From positions 124,001-188,000 of the forward strand of contig NZ_LDWR01000014.1 of NCBI RefSeq assembly GCF_001039005.1: a stretch of DNA of 64,000 bases. The letters run 5' to 3'. The position numbers and the translations under genes were made by a program. This DNA comes from Burkholderia cepacia. Its GTDB lineage: Bacteria > Pseudomonadota > Gammaproteobacteria > Burkholderiales > Burkholderiaceae. Under the pieces are notes generated by a model. It made no database searches and was not told the DNA's origin. It worked only from the letters and a program-made list of their open reading frames with translations. Below are positions 26,854-36,215 of this stretch, one piece after another (the first letter of the stretch is position 1; each line of letters starts with the position of its first letter).

Positions 26854-26873
26854 CCGGGAACGCGAGTTCCCGG
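26854..26873. repeat. Perfect hairpin with GCGA tetraloop
   Basis: CCGGGAAC-GCGA-GTTCCCGG, 8-bp perfect stem closed by a GNRA-type loop. No T-tract follows on either strand, so it is not a simple terminator for a known gene. It could be a small-RNA structure or operator. Confidence 0.45.
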
Positions 26874-27238
26874 ATAGGTGTATCGAGTCGGCCGATTATT
26901 CGAGATTTTGTGTTTTATCGATGCGATTGCTTCGTAAATTCATTTGCAGATCGATGACGATTCCCCCTGCCGTCGGGCAGTTCGCCGGGGCAGACTGATG
27001 TCTCGTTCGAGTTCCCGCTCAAACGATCGACCGCCGCTTGTAGCGGCCAAGTTGCCATCCATGGCCCGTTCCTGATTATGATGGCGTTCGACTATCCTGT
27101 TCGGCACCCGTCACCCGCGTAATCGACCATTGTGATGCGCGGAGGCCTCGTGGACAAACTCGCCGCGCTCGCTCGCCTGCCGCCGCGTGCTACTCTCGTC
27201 AATGGCACCGGCCAAGACAGTTCCGTGGTGCGCGACCA

Positions 27239-28705
27239 GTGAACATTGTGGATTCACGCATCATGTACTCGATCTTGCCCGCGTTCGTATCTGCGTTGTT
27301 TCTAGGGTTTGGCCTCTACGTGCTGGCCACCAAGGGTCTCACGCGCGTGTCCGTCCCGTTCGCCTTGATGTGCGCGGCGACCTTCGTCTGGCAGGGAACG
27401 TGGGCGTTCCTGTTCCAGACGACCGATGCGAACGTCGCCAACCTGTTGGTCAAGGCTGGCTATCTGTTCATCCTCTTTCTGCCGACGACCTTCTATCATT
27501 TCGTGACGGAAATCGTGTCGCGTCGGGACGAGCGGCCGATCATGTTCGCCTCCTACGGACTCTGCGTCCTGCTGGCTGGGCTGCTGGTCACGAGCAATGC
27601 GGTCGTCGATGGATTTCGCCTGCATTTCTTTGGCCCGTATCCCAAGGCGGGCCTGCTGCATCCGCTGCACGTCGTGCAAACGGTATTGCTGGTCGGCCGC
27701 AGCGGTTGGCTCCTGATCGACGCAAGACGACAGGGGCGAGCGCGAGACGTCCGGCAACTGCTTGCGCAATGTCTCGTCAGCCTGGGCTTCTACTCGCTCG
27801 CGGCCACCGACTATGCGGTGAACTACGGCGTCGAGTTCTATCCGGTGGGGGTGCTGTTTATCGCGATCAGTCTCGGGATTCTCGCGACGTCGATCGTCCG
27901 TTATGGCCTGATGGGCCCCTATCTCCTGGCTGCGACGGTCGCGCACGAGGTGGCCACGCCGCTGGCGGCGATCGGTCTGCACGCGGACGAACTGCGCAAC
28001 GTCCTGCCGGTGTTGCTGCGCGGGTATCGGCTGGCGGTGGAGCACCGATTGTGCGCCGACGGTTTGTATCCCGGACAGCTGGAGCGACTGCCGACGCTCG
28101 CGTCGTCGATCCGGCGCCAGGTCGACACCACGAGTACTGTGGTCGAAATGTCCCTGGCGTCCTTTACGCTGGACCGACTCGATCGCCGCGGCTTCGCGGC
28201 CCATCCGATACGGGCCTGTGTCGACGCCGCGGTGGATCGCTTTCCCTTCCGTCCCGGTGAGCGGGACCGCGTATCGGTCGGCTCAATCGATCCGGACCTT
28301 CGGTTCTCCGGATCCGACTCGCTCGTGATCTTCGTCATCTTCAATCTGCTGAAAAACGCCCTGTACGCGATCCACGCAAACGGCCGTGGGCAGATCGAGA
28401 TCGACGCCCATCGCAGCAACGGTTATTGCGTGGTGCGTTTCAGCGATACGGGCCCGGGCATCGCCCCCGATGTGCTCCCTCGAATCTTCGACGCCTTTTT
28501 CTCAACCAAATCGCACGGTCAAGGCGCCGGCATGGGCTTGAGTTTTTGCCGCCGCGTATGCGAAGCGCTCGGCGGCACCATCGCGTGTGAATCCATCCCT
28601 GGCGTCCGGACCACGTTCACGATTCGGCTGCCGGAGCCTGGTTCGCCGGCGGACCAGGCATTGCGCGATCCGCCGGCGCCCACCCGGCGCTATCGCATCG
28701 GGTAA
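27239..28705 (+). CDS. Multi-TM sensor histidine kinase, CqsS/LqsS-like
   Basis: 488-residue membrane sensor kinase. GTG start (27239); ATG 27263 is an alternative. About seven hydrophobic segments cover residues 10-225 without an obvious large periplasmic domain. The phosphoacceptor helix follows directly: AATVAHEVATPLAAIGLHAD (His236). Then the N-box NLLKNALYAIHANG, G1 FSDTGPGIAPDVLPRIFDAF and G2 GAGMGLSFCRRVCEALGG. A short-loop 7-TM sensor joined directly to HisKA/HATPase_c is the layout of alpha-hydroxyketone receptors CqsS, LqsS and JqsS. A response regulator lies 0.7 kb downstream. No synthase (CqsA/LqsA) is in view. Kinase call is firm; ligand class is inference. Confidence 0.8.
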   Translation: MNIVDSRIMYSILPAFVSALFLGFGLYVLATKGLTRVSVPFALMCAATFVWQGTWAFLFQTTDANVANLLVKAGYLFILFLPTTFYHFVTEIVSRRDERPIMFASYGLCVLLAGLLVTSNAVVDGFRLHFFGPYPKAGLLHPLHVVQTVLLVGRSGWLLIDARRQGRARDVRQLLAQCLVSLGFYSLAATDYAVNYGVEFYPVGVLFIAISLGILATSIVRYGLMGPYLLAATVAHEVATPLAAIGLHADELRNVLPVLLRGYRLAVEHRLCADGLYPGQLERLPTLASSIRRQVDTTSTVVEMSLASFTLDRLDRRGFAAHPIRACVDAAVDRFPFRPGERDRVSVGSIDPDLRFSGSDSLVIFVIFNLLKNALYAIHANGRGQIEIDAHRSNGYCVVRFSDTGPGIAPDVLPRIFDAFFSTKSHGQGAGMGLSFCRRVCEALGGTIACESIPGVRTTFTIRLPEPGSPADQALRDPPAPTRRYRIG

Positions 28706-28718
28706 GGCGGTCTCACAT

Positions 28719-29192
28719 TCAGTTCGCGGTGGACGGCAGGATCAGTTCATATGCCTTGACCCGCTCGATGATGCCCGGCGGGAACCGGCGGATCCGCTTG
28801 TCGGAACCGGCAAACACGATCTGCTGATACCCCAGCGACACCTGTCGTCCGTCAACGTAGAAGCGAAACAGCAGATAGGCCGAACACTGCCGGACCTCGA
28901 ACGTGTTGAGATAACAATCGACCCGCTGGAACGGAAACGTCTCGTGGACGTATTCCTGATGCGCGCGTTTCGTCACGAACGACCCGCCGGCCGCCAGCAG
29001 GTTGTTGTGGATGCATTCGTGAAACCAGCGTTCACGGCACACGCCCTGCCATTCGAAGTAGCGTGCGAAATAAGTGTTCATGAAGGCATTGGAATCCTTG
29101 AGGTAAATGTCGATCACATGGTGGAAGGTTTTCTCGGACAGATGTGCCGTTTCGTTGGAAAGGACTTGAAGAATCGCGTCTCGCGTCAACAT
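28719..29192 (-). CDS. Hotdog-fold acyl-CoA thioesterase-like protein
   Basis: 157-residue protein with features of the 4HBT/hotdog family: NAFMNTYFARYFEWQGVCRE (the YFxxYFEWxG helix region), GGSFVTKRAHQEYVHETFPF and AYLLFRFYVDGRQVSLGYQQ strands, ending with a helix RFPPGIIERVKAYEL. The ATG follows CAAGGAGTTATCC, a strong ribosome-binding site. It sits between the sensor kinase (convergent, 13-bp gap) and the response regulator (divergent). Family members hydrolyse acyl-CoA or acyl-ACP; location suggests it may belong to a signal synthesis or response pathway. Substrate unknown. Confidence 0.65.
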   Translation of the reverse strand: MLTRDAILQVLSNETAHLSEKTFHHVIDIYLKDSNAFMNTYFARYFEWQGVCRERWFHECIHNNLLAAGGSFVTKRAHQEYVHETFPFQRVDCYLNTFEVRQCSAYLLFRFYVDGRQVSLGYQQIVFAGSDKRIRRFPPGIIERVKAYELILPSTAN

Positions 29193-29228
29193 GGATAACT
29201 CCTTGAGTCGCTACTGGCGGTAGCGGCG

Positions 29229-29251
29229 CATTCCTTCAACGAGAAGGAATG
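29229..29251. promoter_or_regulatory. Inverted repeat in thioesterase/response-regulator intergenic region
   Basis: CATTCCTTC-AACGA-GAAGGAATG, a perfect 9-bp stem, 37 bases upstream of the thioesterase start. It lies in the divergent promoter region (29193-29436); a second dyad CGGTCG/CGACCG is near 29355-29376. Both are candidate regulator sites. No T-tract follows. Confidence 0.45.
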
Positions 29252-29436
29252 GCCCGATTCTCCCCGTGCAATTCCGATGAGCGGCGCGGTCAAGACGCGC
29301 CGAATTCGCAAATGACGAGCAGTTGATATGCGTCCCACTTTCGCCGGATAATTGGCGCGGTCGTGCAACGCGACCGTCATTCGCGGTAACGTGTCTCCGG
29401 TACCGCATCTTCTTTTGCTGATTTATCGAGACTCGT

Positions 29437-30375
29437 ATGCAACCCTTCGTTAGCCAGCCGGTGCTCTATCCCGTGTCCGTGGTGTTTGTCGACGACAATC
29501 CGGATTTCCTGCAGGCGCTGCGGGGCGCATTTCCGGACGAACACCTGAACCGCTTTTTTACGCAACCGCAGGCGGCGCTCGACTTCGTGTCGTCGCGTGA
29601 CGCGGAGCTGCCACCCACGGCCGCGGACTATTTCGGTGCGGAGAAAAAAGGCGGAAATGCGATCGGCCAGGATGCGCTCACCGATCCCGCCCGATTCGAG
29701 GCGGTGGGCGCGGTGGTCGTTGATTATTCAATGCCGGAGGTCGACGGCGTCCAGTTTCTGTCCTCCATCCGCAACGCGAACTGCATGAAAATCCTGCTCA
29801 CCGGCATCGCCGATGAGCGCGTGGCGGTGGACGCGTTCAACGCGGGACTGATCGATTGCTATCTGAAGAAAACCGACGTCGAGATGGCGCGCAAGCTGGC
29901 AACCGTGCTGGACAACGCGAAACGCAAGTACTGCGCGGCCCGCGGGCACATCAGCCTGCATGAAGCGGGGTCGACCTACCGGGATCCGCGGATCGTCAAA
30001 CTGATCGATGAGGTGGCCGCGCGGGAAGGCATCGTCGAATACTACTGGCGCCCCAACCAGGACGCGGTGCTGATGTTCGACGCGGCCGGCGCGCCAAGTG
30101 TATTTCTCGCCTGGAACGAAGAGGACTGGTCGTTCCACTGCGATATCGTGGCCGACGCGGACGGGCCGGCCGAATTGTGCCGCGGCATGGAAGCGCGCCG
30201 TATCATGCCGCTGTTCTGGCCATCTCAGGCCTATCGGCCGGGCCTCGCGGACGTTCACTGCGCGGCCCCGCTACCCGTTCCGGGATGGAACGGCACGTTT
30301 TATAGCTGGACCCGTCTGGATGATTCGGCCACCGAGCGCGAGCTGCCGACGTTGGCAAAATGGCGTCACGCGTAA
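29437..30375 (+). CDS. Response regulator with novel C-terminal domain (LqsR/JqsR-like)
   Basis: 312-residue response regulator. Receiver features: acidic pair VFVDDNPDF (Asp19/Asp20), phosphoacceptor VVVDYSMPEVDG (Asp96), Thr in ILLTGIAD (Thr122) and conserved Lys in CYLKKTD (Lys144). An unusually long insertion (~50-90, with DYFGAEKKGGNAIGQDALTD) precedes the phosphoacceptor strand. The C-terminal ~150 residues lack any helix-turn-helix, HD or GGDEF motif and contain EYYWRPNQDAVLMFDAAGAP and SVFLAWNEEDWSFHCDIV, so output is probably by protein or ligand interaction. This receiver-plus-unknown layout, next to a 7-TM kinase, resembles LqsR/JqsR. No strong RBS is seen before ATG 29437. Receiver identity is firm; pathway is inference. 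Confidence 0.78.
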   Translation: MQPFVSQPVLYPVSVVFVDDNPDFLQALRGAFPDEHLNRFFTQPQAALDFVSSRDAELPPTAADYFGAEKKGGNAIGQDALTDPARFEAVGAVVVDYSMPEVDGVQFLSSIRNANCMKILLTGIADERVAVDAFNAGLIDCYLKKTDVEMARKLATVLDNAKRKYCAARGHISLHEAGSTYRDPRIVKLIDEVAAREGIVEYYWRPNQDAVLMFDAAGAPSVFLAWNEEDWSFHCDIVADADGPAELCRGMEARRIMPLFWPSQAYRPGLADVHCAAPLPVPGWNGTFYSWTRLDDSATERELPTLAKWRHA

Positions 30376-30689
30376 GCGATCATCCGCCTGTCTCCCAACG
30401 GAAAGGAGAGGTGGTGCGATGCTGTCGTCGACTCGGTAGCAACTCAAACTGGAGCAATCCCTGTCAATATTGACAGTTATCAGCGGCGCGGATTTTTGTT
30501 CCAATAGCACCCTATTCCGAGGGCCACCCACTATTCCAATTAGACGGCACGTCCATTCAGGGCATGCCGTTGACCAGCGGCCTGCATCGCCTCCCGATAT
30601 CGATCGATTCTCGATCTGATGTTGTCTCACGCTTCCGATAGCTGCAGCGACAAGCGATCCGTAAATTTCCGACTGGCGCATTGAGGCTC

Positions 30690-30800
30690 GGTTTCATGGG
30701 CGAAGCCAAAGCAATCATCGAGGTCTGGCGCCGGGATTACAATGAGAGCCGACCTCACTCTGCGCTCAAAGAGTCGGCACCAGCTGAATTCGCCCGTCAG
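30690..30800 (+). mobile_element. IS3-family transposase (OrfB) C-terminal fragment
   Basis: The frame reads AKAIIEVWRRDYNESRPHSA then LKESAPAEFARQ, the conserved end of IS3-group OrfB integrases (around the last catalytic Glu region). No upstream DDE domain, OrfA or terminal inverted repeats are found, and the frame runs on into unrelated sequence until 30995. It is a relic marking past insertion. The rest of the 30376-30942 gap shows no gene. Confidence 0.75.
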
Positions 30801-30942
30801 CTGCTGCTTTCGGTGGGTCCGGCTGGACCCGAAACGCCGCAAAAACTTGCTCTAGATCTGGTCCAGGAAACCCAAGCGGATCAATTTCCGCAGGACCATA
30901 CACAACGCGCTTGCCAAAGCCGCCTGCATCCGAGAGATCGTC

Positions 30943-31686
30943 CTATCGATAGCGACTGCGAAGATCCGCTATACGGCTATCGAACGCTGCGGTAAGACAA
31001 GCCGAGTCGACGCATTCCTTCGTCACCTTCTCAAGCCAGGCCTCCTGCTCAACACGCACCCCGACATCCTTACCGCCAATGCGAGCCTGTGCGGCTTCAT
31101 ACTCTTTTAATTCACTGGTATACGCCGTTGCAAGCGCCTGATTTCTGCAAACATTGGCACCGAAAAACGTACCATCTTCGGCGCAGCTAATACCTGCAGC
31201 ACTTGGATGCGCAGTGACATCTTGTGCGCTGATTGTGGATGCCACCGACGATTCCGACCCGGCCGTCGCGGTTGTAACTTCAGGCGCAACAACGCGTTCG
31301 TTCGAGCCCAGTGCGACTCCACTATCGGAAGGTCTGTTATCCACTTGCGGGGACGCTCCCTGGGGTTCAATAGCGACAACGGGATTTGCCGTTGTGATCT
31401 TGTTGTTCGATTCTTGAACCGCCTGCGATGGCGTCTCGTTAGCGCTTGCGGACGACGAATGCTCCGAAGGCGAAGTCAGCGATATGATGGCGGCACCGGT
31501 GATACATATACCGATACCGTACAGGACTCGCTTGCCGGCGCGTCCGAAATTTCGAGTATCAGGTTCATTATTCTTATAACCGGTCTTAAATCGCCTGTCG
31601 ACCTTGCGTGTGTCAACAAATCCACCGATACCGACAAGGCCAACCATAATTCCGACAAAAAATAATCCAAATCCAAAATTAATCAT
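30943..31686 (-). CDS. Membrane protein with C-terminal LprI-like domain
   Basis: 247-residue protein. Two N-terminal hydrophobic segments (FGFGLFFVGIMVGLVGIGGF at 4-23; VLYGIGICITGAAIISL at ~54-70) flank a short basic loop. A long Ser/Ala/Thr/Pro linker (~72-165) follows, then a Cys-containing C-terminal domain (CAEDGTFFGANVCRN, EQEAWLEKVTKECVDSACLT, AAFDSRIADLRSRY). The WLxxVxxxCxxxxCLxxAFxxRI pattern matches the LprI/DUF1311 lysozyme-inhibitor-like family. Preceded by an AT-rich region (31687-31760) likely to hold its promoter. Next to another envelope protein and close to the VWA-PP2C-kinase set. Periplasmic location of the C-terminus is probable; inhibitor function is only suggested. Confidence 0.65.
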   Translation of the reverse strand: MINFGFGLFFVGIMVGLVGIGGFVDTRKVDRRFKTGYKNNEPDTRNFGRAGKRVLYGIGICITGAAIISLTSPSEHSSSASANETPSQAVQESNNKITTANPVVAIEPQGASPQVDNRPSDSGVALGSNERVVAPEVTTATAGSESSVASTISAQDVTAHPSAAGISCAEDGTFFGANVCRNQALATAYTSELKEYEAAQARIGGKDVGVRVEQEAWLEKVTKECVDSACLTAAFDSRIADLRSRYR

Positions 31687-31812
31687 TTTCCAGCCTTATT
31701 GAAAATAATATTTTCATTTTTATTAAAAATTTTTGTTTTAATCAAAAAATAAAATACATCCGAGCCAAATGATATCAAGCCTGACTCGCCTCCCTCGTCA
31801 AGCAGCGATAAA

Positions 31813-32736
31813 TCATGGCGCCGGAAGGCGATTCATCGCAAAAGCTTCGGAACAGTCGTAGTGCTCCTGTGAAATCAAGGGATACTTCGCGCACTCGGCG
31901 GCGGCAGACTGCTCATATGCCTGCTCGGATGAGACAAGCTCCGGCGCGCCAGCGGGGCCGCCTGCTGCCCTCAAGCGCTTGAGGTATAGGCTGTGCTCCG
32001 CGGCCTGCAGGCTGCCGCGCTTATATTCACTCGACGCATTGAGTTTCAGCAATGATGTAACGATATTCTGCGCACCGGTAAGCGACTCCGTGTCACTGTC
32101 GGCGCAATAAAGCACCGTGGTCGGCCGGTTTGCCGCTAACAGAAAAGCATAGACGCAGGATTGCGGCTGCCCCGCAGAGAGCGCCGCGGGGGCAGCGGCT
32201 GAGCCGCGAATGGCAATCGCGCCCGACAATTCGGCTGGGGGCAGAAGCGAGGCGTCTGTAAAACCTGCGTTCGCAACAGCATTGGCTTCGTTGCCCAGTT
32301 GGCGTGTGACAACATCGACCGGCAGAGCGCGCAGAGACTGGATTGCCTGGTCAAACCACGTCACCGGTACAAAACGATTGCGTTGAGTAACGACACGAAT
32401 TTGCCATATTGATGTGTCGGAGCCTCCCGTCGTCCGTTGGCAGACGCCGACCTCGTCGTCGCCCGGGTTAGGCAAAGCACATATTGCATTCTCGCCAAAC
32501 CATGGCAAATTTGCCTTGAGCCGTAGTGGGCCCATACTGAGCGTCTGCTGCCGCCAGGACATGGCTGGAGCGAGCTTCGGCTCAACTGCTTGCGGCTCAC
32601 TTGCCGCAGGCGCACTCGCCATATCAAGCGGCGGCGCAACATTCGAGGGTGAATGCCTATTGTTTCCGGAAATGAGCACGCCCGCCGCCACTGCGACAAC
32701 TAGACCGAAATACGCCGGAGCTTTACTTGCGGACAT
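31813..32736 (-). CDS. Hypothetical envelope protein with N-terminal membrane anchor
   Basis: 307-residue protein starting MSASKAPAYFGLVVAVAAGV, one signal-anchor segment, then a Pro/Ala-rich linker and a probably periplasmic domain (MGPLRLKANLPWFGENAICA, WQIRVVTQRNRFVPVTWFDQ, SCVYAFLLAANRPTTVLYCA) with several Cys residues. The C-terminal ~60 residues (YLKRLRAAGGPAGAPELVSS, CAKYPLISQEHYDCSEAFAM) are helical. Same strand as the LprI-like gene, 126 bp upstream of it. It diverges from the VWA gene (81-bp gap), so a shared promoter region is likely. No family recognised. Confidence 0.6.
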   Translation of the reverse strand: MSASKAPAYFGLVVAVAAGVLISGNNRHSPSNVAPPLDMASAPAASEPQAVEPKLAPAMSWRQQTLSMGPLRLKANLPWFGENAICALPNPGDDEVGVCQRTTGGSDTSIWQIRVVTQRNRFVPVTWFDQAIQSLRALPVDVVTRQLGNEANAVANAGFTDASLLPPAELSGAIAIRGSAAAPAALSAGQPQSCVYAFLLAANRPTTVLYCADSDTESLTGAQNIVTSLLKLNASSEYKRGSLQAAEHSLYLKRLRAAGGPAGAPELVSSEQAYEQSAAAECAKYPLISQEHYDCSEAFAMNRLPAP

Positions 32737-32817
32737 GATTCTTGGATTATTATCAGCTCAAGACTAAATACTAACGCGCGACTACGATCTTAGCTAGCGC
32801 GGCAAAGTGAGAAGACC

Positions 32818-33495
32818 ATGAACGAACACAACGAATTCGCTACCCAAATAGCGTTTGGCACGGACAACTTCGCGGAGAATCCGGAACAGCGCTGTCCGTG
32901 CGTACTTGTATTGGATCGGTCGGGTTCCATGAATGGCGATCCCATTACCCAGCTGAATTCGGGCCTCACGACCTTCAAGGATGAACTGGCAGCGGATTCC
33001 CTCGCGATGAAGCGGGTCGATACTGCGATTGTGACATTCGGTCCGGCGACACTGGAGGTGCCGTTTCACACGGCCCCTAATTTTTTTCCGCCGACCCTAA
33101 CCGCTGGTGGTGATACGCCTATGGGTTCCGCCATCAATCTCGCCCTTGATACGCTTGAGGCACGCAAGGCCGAATATAAGGCGAATGGCATCTCTTACTA
33201 CCGTCCGTGGATTTTTCTGATCACCGACGGCGGCCCTACGGATGCTTGGCAATCGGCAGCAGCGAGAGTTCGCGAAGGCGAAGCCGCCAAGAAGTTTGCT
33301 TTTTTCGCCGTCGGAGTTCAGGGCGCCAACATGGACACCCTTGCTCAAATCTCGGTCCGTCAGCCCCTGTCATTGCAAGGACTGAAATTTCGCGAACTGT
33401 TCCAATGGCTTTCGGCATCGATGGCGGCGGTCTCCCGCTCCACGCCGGGCACTGAGGTTCCGCTTACGGCCCCTACCGGTTGGGCCTCGGTGTGA
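32818..33495 (+). CDS. VWA-domain protein, YegL/TerY-like
   Basis: 225-residue von Willebrand factor A protein with an intact MIDAS metal site: [12 protein letters not shown] (Asp33 region), [14 protein letters not shown] and [10 protein letters not shown]. It is cytoplasmic (no signal peptide) and close in length to E. coli YegL (219 aa). First gene of a tight forward set VWA-PP2C-kinase matching yegL-yegK-yegI and the TerY-phosphorylation triad described for tellurite-type stress systems. It overlaps the phosphatase start by GTGA. Expected role: metal-dependent scaffold or switch in phosphosignalling. Family secure; client unknown. Confidence 0.85.
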   Translation: MNEHNEFATQIAFGTDNFAENPEQRCPCVLVLDRSGSMNGDPITQLNSGLTTFKDELAADSLAMKRVDTAIVTFGPATLEVPFHTAPNFFPPTLTAGGDTPMGSAINLALDTLEARKAEYKANGISYYRPWIFLITDGGPTDAWQSAAARVREGEAAKKFAFFAVGVQGANMDTLAQISVRQPLSLQGLKFRELFQWLSASMAAVSRSTPGTEVPLTAPTGWASV

Positions 33496-34277
33496 ACTGG
33501 AAAGTCATTGGTGCCTCGGTCGTCGGTAGTTCGCATGCTCAGAACTCGGGCCCCTGCCAAGACAGTTGCTTCTATCACGTAACCGAAGATGCAGCCGGCT
33601 CCAGTTTTTTGGTCGCGCTCGCATCGGATGGTGCAGGAAGCGCGCAATTCGGCGAGGTGGGGTCGGAGATTGCGTGCGAGCGCGGCGGGCGAATTCTTCT
33701 TGAGGCCGTTGAAAAACTCGGAGAGGCGTCCCTGACAGAGGCTGCAGCAGTTGCCCTGCTCGACAGCGTTCGGTCTGAAATTGGCAACGCAGCAGACGAG
33801 CGCAACGCGACCGTCAGAGATCTTGCGTGCACGCTATTGGGCGCGGTTATCGGGCCGACACGTGCACTGTACTTCCAGGTTGGTGACGGAGCCATCGTCG
33901 CAAGGAACGGTGACGCACTCGCGCCCGTGTTCTGGCCGGAATCGGGCGAGTACGCAAATATGACTTACTTCATCACCGACGCCAACGCTTCTGACCACTT
34001 GCGCGCTGCAGTTCGGCATTCAACCGATGAAGTCGCACTGTTCAGCGACGGTTTGCAACGATTGGCGCTCGTGTTCGCGACAGAAACTGCCCATGGGCCA
34101 TTCTTTGAGCCCATGTTCCAAGCGTTGCGCCCGTCCACTGATGACCAAGTGGATCCGCTTTGCTCTGCGCTCAAGCGATTTCTCAGCAGCGACGCAATCA
34201 ACGACCGTACGGATGACGACAAGACGCTGATTCTTGCTACACGTTGGACAGGGGTAACAAGTGTCAGTAGCGTTTGA
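33492..34277 (+). CDS. PP2C-family protein phosphatase, YegK-like
   Basis: 261-residue PP2C-type phosphatase. Start placed at GTG 33492, which overlaps the VWA stop (GTGA); an in-frame TTG at 33480 also exists. Motifs: [15 protein letters not shown] near the N-terminus, [20 protein letters not shown] (metal Asp-Gly), [26 protein letters not shown], and [16 protein letters not shown] with the last metal Asp region. Length is similar to E. coli YegK (253 aa). It probably reverses phosphorylation by the downstream kinase. The 3' end overlaps the kinase start by 17 bp, so the three genes form one translationally coupled unit. Confidence 0.83.
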   Translation: MNWKVIGASVVGSSHAQNSGPCQDSCFYHVTEDAAGSSFLVALASDGAGSAQFGEVGSEIACERGGRILLEAVEKLGEASLTEAAAVALLDSVRSEIGNAADERNATVRDLACTLLGAVIGPTRALYFQVGDGAIVARNGDALAPVFWPESGEYANMTYFITDANASDHLRAAVRHSTDEVALFSDGLQRLALVFATETAHGPFFEPMFQALRPSTDDQVDPLCSALKRFLSSDAINDRTDDDKTLILATRWTGVTSVSSV

Positions 34278-36207
34278 CGAACAGGGAAATCAGCTCCAAC
34301 TCGGCAAGAAACTCGGCCAAGGCGGCGAAGGCGTAGTCTTCGATACAACGCATAAGGGCGAGACTGTCGCCGCGAAAATATACTCCCATGCGCTTCCGCC
34401 GGAGCGTCAGGCGAAGTTGCGTGCGATGGCGCAAGTTGGCGATACGTACTTGAAGCAGATTGCTGCTTGGCCGATTAGCGTCCTGCTGACACAACGACTG
34501 GGGCCGGTCGGTGGTTTCACGATGCCGAAGTTCTCGGGCTATCAGCCGGTACATCAACTATACGGCGTTTCAAGTCGACGCCAAACGTTTCCTAAGGCTG
34601 ATTTTTCGTTCCTGGTGGGGACGGCCCGTAACATCGCGGCCGCGTTTGACGCTATCCATGCGCATGGTCATGCCATCGGTGACGTCAACGAGAACAACAT
34701 TATAGTCAGTCACCAGGGCACGGTTAAATTGCTCGACTGCGATTCGTTTCACGTCAACACAGCGACCGCGAGCTTCCCCTGCACGGTAGGTGTCCCTCAT
34801 TACACACCACCAGAGCTGCAGGGGCTAAACACATTCCACGGTATCACGCGGACAGCAAACCACGACAACTTCGGCCTAGCGGTCCTGATCTTTCAGTTGC
34901 TGTTCATGGCCCGCCACCCTTTTTCCGGTGTCCCCAAGACACCGGGCGACCTGCAATTGGAACGGTCCATCAAGGAATTCCGCTTTGCCTATGGCGCCGA
35001 TCGCCTAGCCAGGCTGAACGACATGCCACCGAAGGCGCTAAGCTTGGACTACCTGCCCCGCGCAATGGGCGACCTCTTCTGGCGTGCGTTTACGGAAACG
35101 GGTGTGAAGCATGGTCGACCGAAGGCTAACGAATGGGTCGCCGCCCTGGATAGCCTGCTGCACTCTCTCCGGTCGTGTAGTGTCGAATCCAGGCACAAGT
35201 ACCCCGGCCACTTGCCTACCTGCATCTGGTGCGAACGAGACAAGCTTGGAACACCGTATTTCACGCCGGCCGCGGCAACAGGGCCGACCATCAATTTCCA
35301 TGCACCAGGGGCAAATATCACCGCCCTTTGGTCGCAAATTCAAGGGCTGTGTGCGGTCCCGACGCTGCCCCTCTACAGCCCGCCGTCTCTCAATCTGACG
35401 GGGCGCCCCACACCCAAGTCGGCAAACAATCCGCTTATCCTTGCGCAAGGTGCATATCTAGCGATCTGTGTCGCTGCTTTCATACTTTCAATTGTTGCGC
35501 CACAGCTTTGGTGGTTTTGGCTCGTCGCCGGCGGATTTGCAATCAAGGAATTCAAGCCCCCGGTACCCGCTGAGCTGAATGCGCGAAAGAGCGCGCTCGA
35601 GTTCGCGAAGCGCACTTATGACGGCACGCTCTCGGAATACGAACGGGTGCGGACTGACCGTCGTTTTGCTGATATCGTCCGAGATGTCGGTCAAATTAAG
35701 GCTGAGCTCGACGACCTTCCCAAGGTACTCGCGCGTGAAATGAAGCAACTCCAGGAATCGCTGGTCGCGCGTCAGCTACACACCTTCCTCGATCGGCATC
35801 TGATCCACAACGCAAAAATCCCTGGAGTGGGCGATCAGCGCAAACAGACGCTGGTGTCGTTCGGCATTGAGTCTGCGGCCGACATCACTCCATCAGCGGT
35901 TGCCAACGTTCCAGGCTTTGGCGCAACTCTGACGGCCAATCTGATGACCTGGAGGAAGTCTATCGAGCGCCGATTTGTACCAGTCGCAGGGGCAACGCCG
36001 ACGCAGCAGGACATCAATACCGTGAACGCGCGCGTAGCGTCACTGCGAACTCAGCTCGAACATCAACTCCGAGAGGGGGCGTCGCGCCTGCAAACCGTAC
36101 GAAACGAAATTCTCGTACGTCAATCGAACGCGAAAGTTGCACTGGATGCAGCATATCGTGCGCTCGCCCAAGCGGAAGCAGATCTCACGGTTATGCGGAA
36201 GACTTGA
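34261..36207 (+). CDS. Atypical Ser/Thr protein kinase with TM and helix-hairpin-helix, YegI-like
   Basis: 648-residue kinase, the same length as E. coli YegI. GTG start within the phosphatase gene. Gly-rich loop LGKKLGQGGEGVVFDTTHKG, ATP Lys in TVAAKIYS, catalytic loop HGHAIGDVNENNIIVS (in place of HRDxKxxN) and LLDCDSF in place of DFG, so it is degenerate but keeps the key acidic residues. TPPELQG and a TM pair region near 400-435 (LAICVAAFILSIVAPQLWWF) follow. The C-terminal third is coiled-coil-rich around a helix-hairpin-helix region (KIPGVGDQRKQTLVSFGIES, NVPGFGATLTANLMTWRKSI). It works with the adjacent VWA and PP2C proteins. Kinase activity is likely from family knowledge but not shown. 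Confidence 0.85.
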   Translation: MSVAFDEQGNQLQLGKKLGQGGEGVVFDTTHKGETVAAKIYSHALPPERQAKLRAMAQVGDTYLKQIAAWPISVLLTQRLGPVGGFTMPKFSGYQPVHQLYGVSSRRQTFPKADFSFLVGTARNIAAAFDAIHAHGHAIGDVNENNIIVSHQGTVKLLDCDSFHVNTATASFPCTVGVPHYTPPELQGLNTFHGITRTANHDNFGLAVLIFQLLFMARHPFSGVPKTPGDLQLERSIKEFRFAYGADRLARLNDMPPKALSLDYLPRAMGDLFWRAFTETGVKHGRPKANEWVAALDSLLHSLRSCSVESRHKYPGHLPTCIWCERDKLGTPYFTPAAATGPTINFHAPGANITALWSQIQGLCAVPTLPLYSPPSLNLTGRPTPKSANNPLILAQGAYLAICVAAFILSIVAPQLWWFWLVAGGFAIKEFKPPVPAELNARKSALEFAKRTYDGTLSEYERVRTDRRFADIVRDVGQIKAELDDLPKVLAREMKQLQESLVARQLHTFLDRHLIHNAKIPGVGDQRKQTLVSFGIESAADITPSAVANVPGFGATLTANLMTWRKSIERRFVPVAGATPTQQDINTVNARVASLRTQLEHQLREGASRLQTVRNEILVRQSNAKVALDAAYRALAQAEADLTVMRKT

Positions 36208-36215
36208 GGTCAAAA

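Larger units (their letters stand above)
26579..27238. other. Intergenic region, 660 bases, AT-richer, with inverted repeats
   Basis: Divergent upstream space of the MetX-like gene (minus) and the sensor kinase (plus). It holds two clear dyads listed separately and GCGAA-ATA-TTCGC at 26761-26773. A 62-codon frame at 26810-26998 has no ribosome-binding site and is not called. No gene is supported here. Confidence 0.5.

Noticed and set aside
26810-26998. 62-codon frame in the 26.6-27.2 kb gap
   Set aside because: It begins inside the inverted repeat, has no RBS and no family; possible additional RiPP precursor was considered but it lacks any leader-like pattern.
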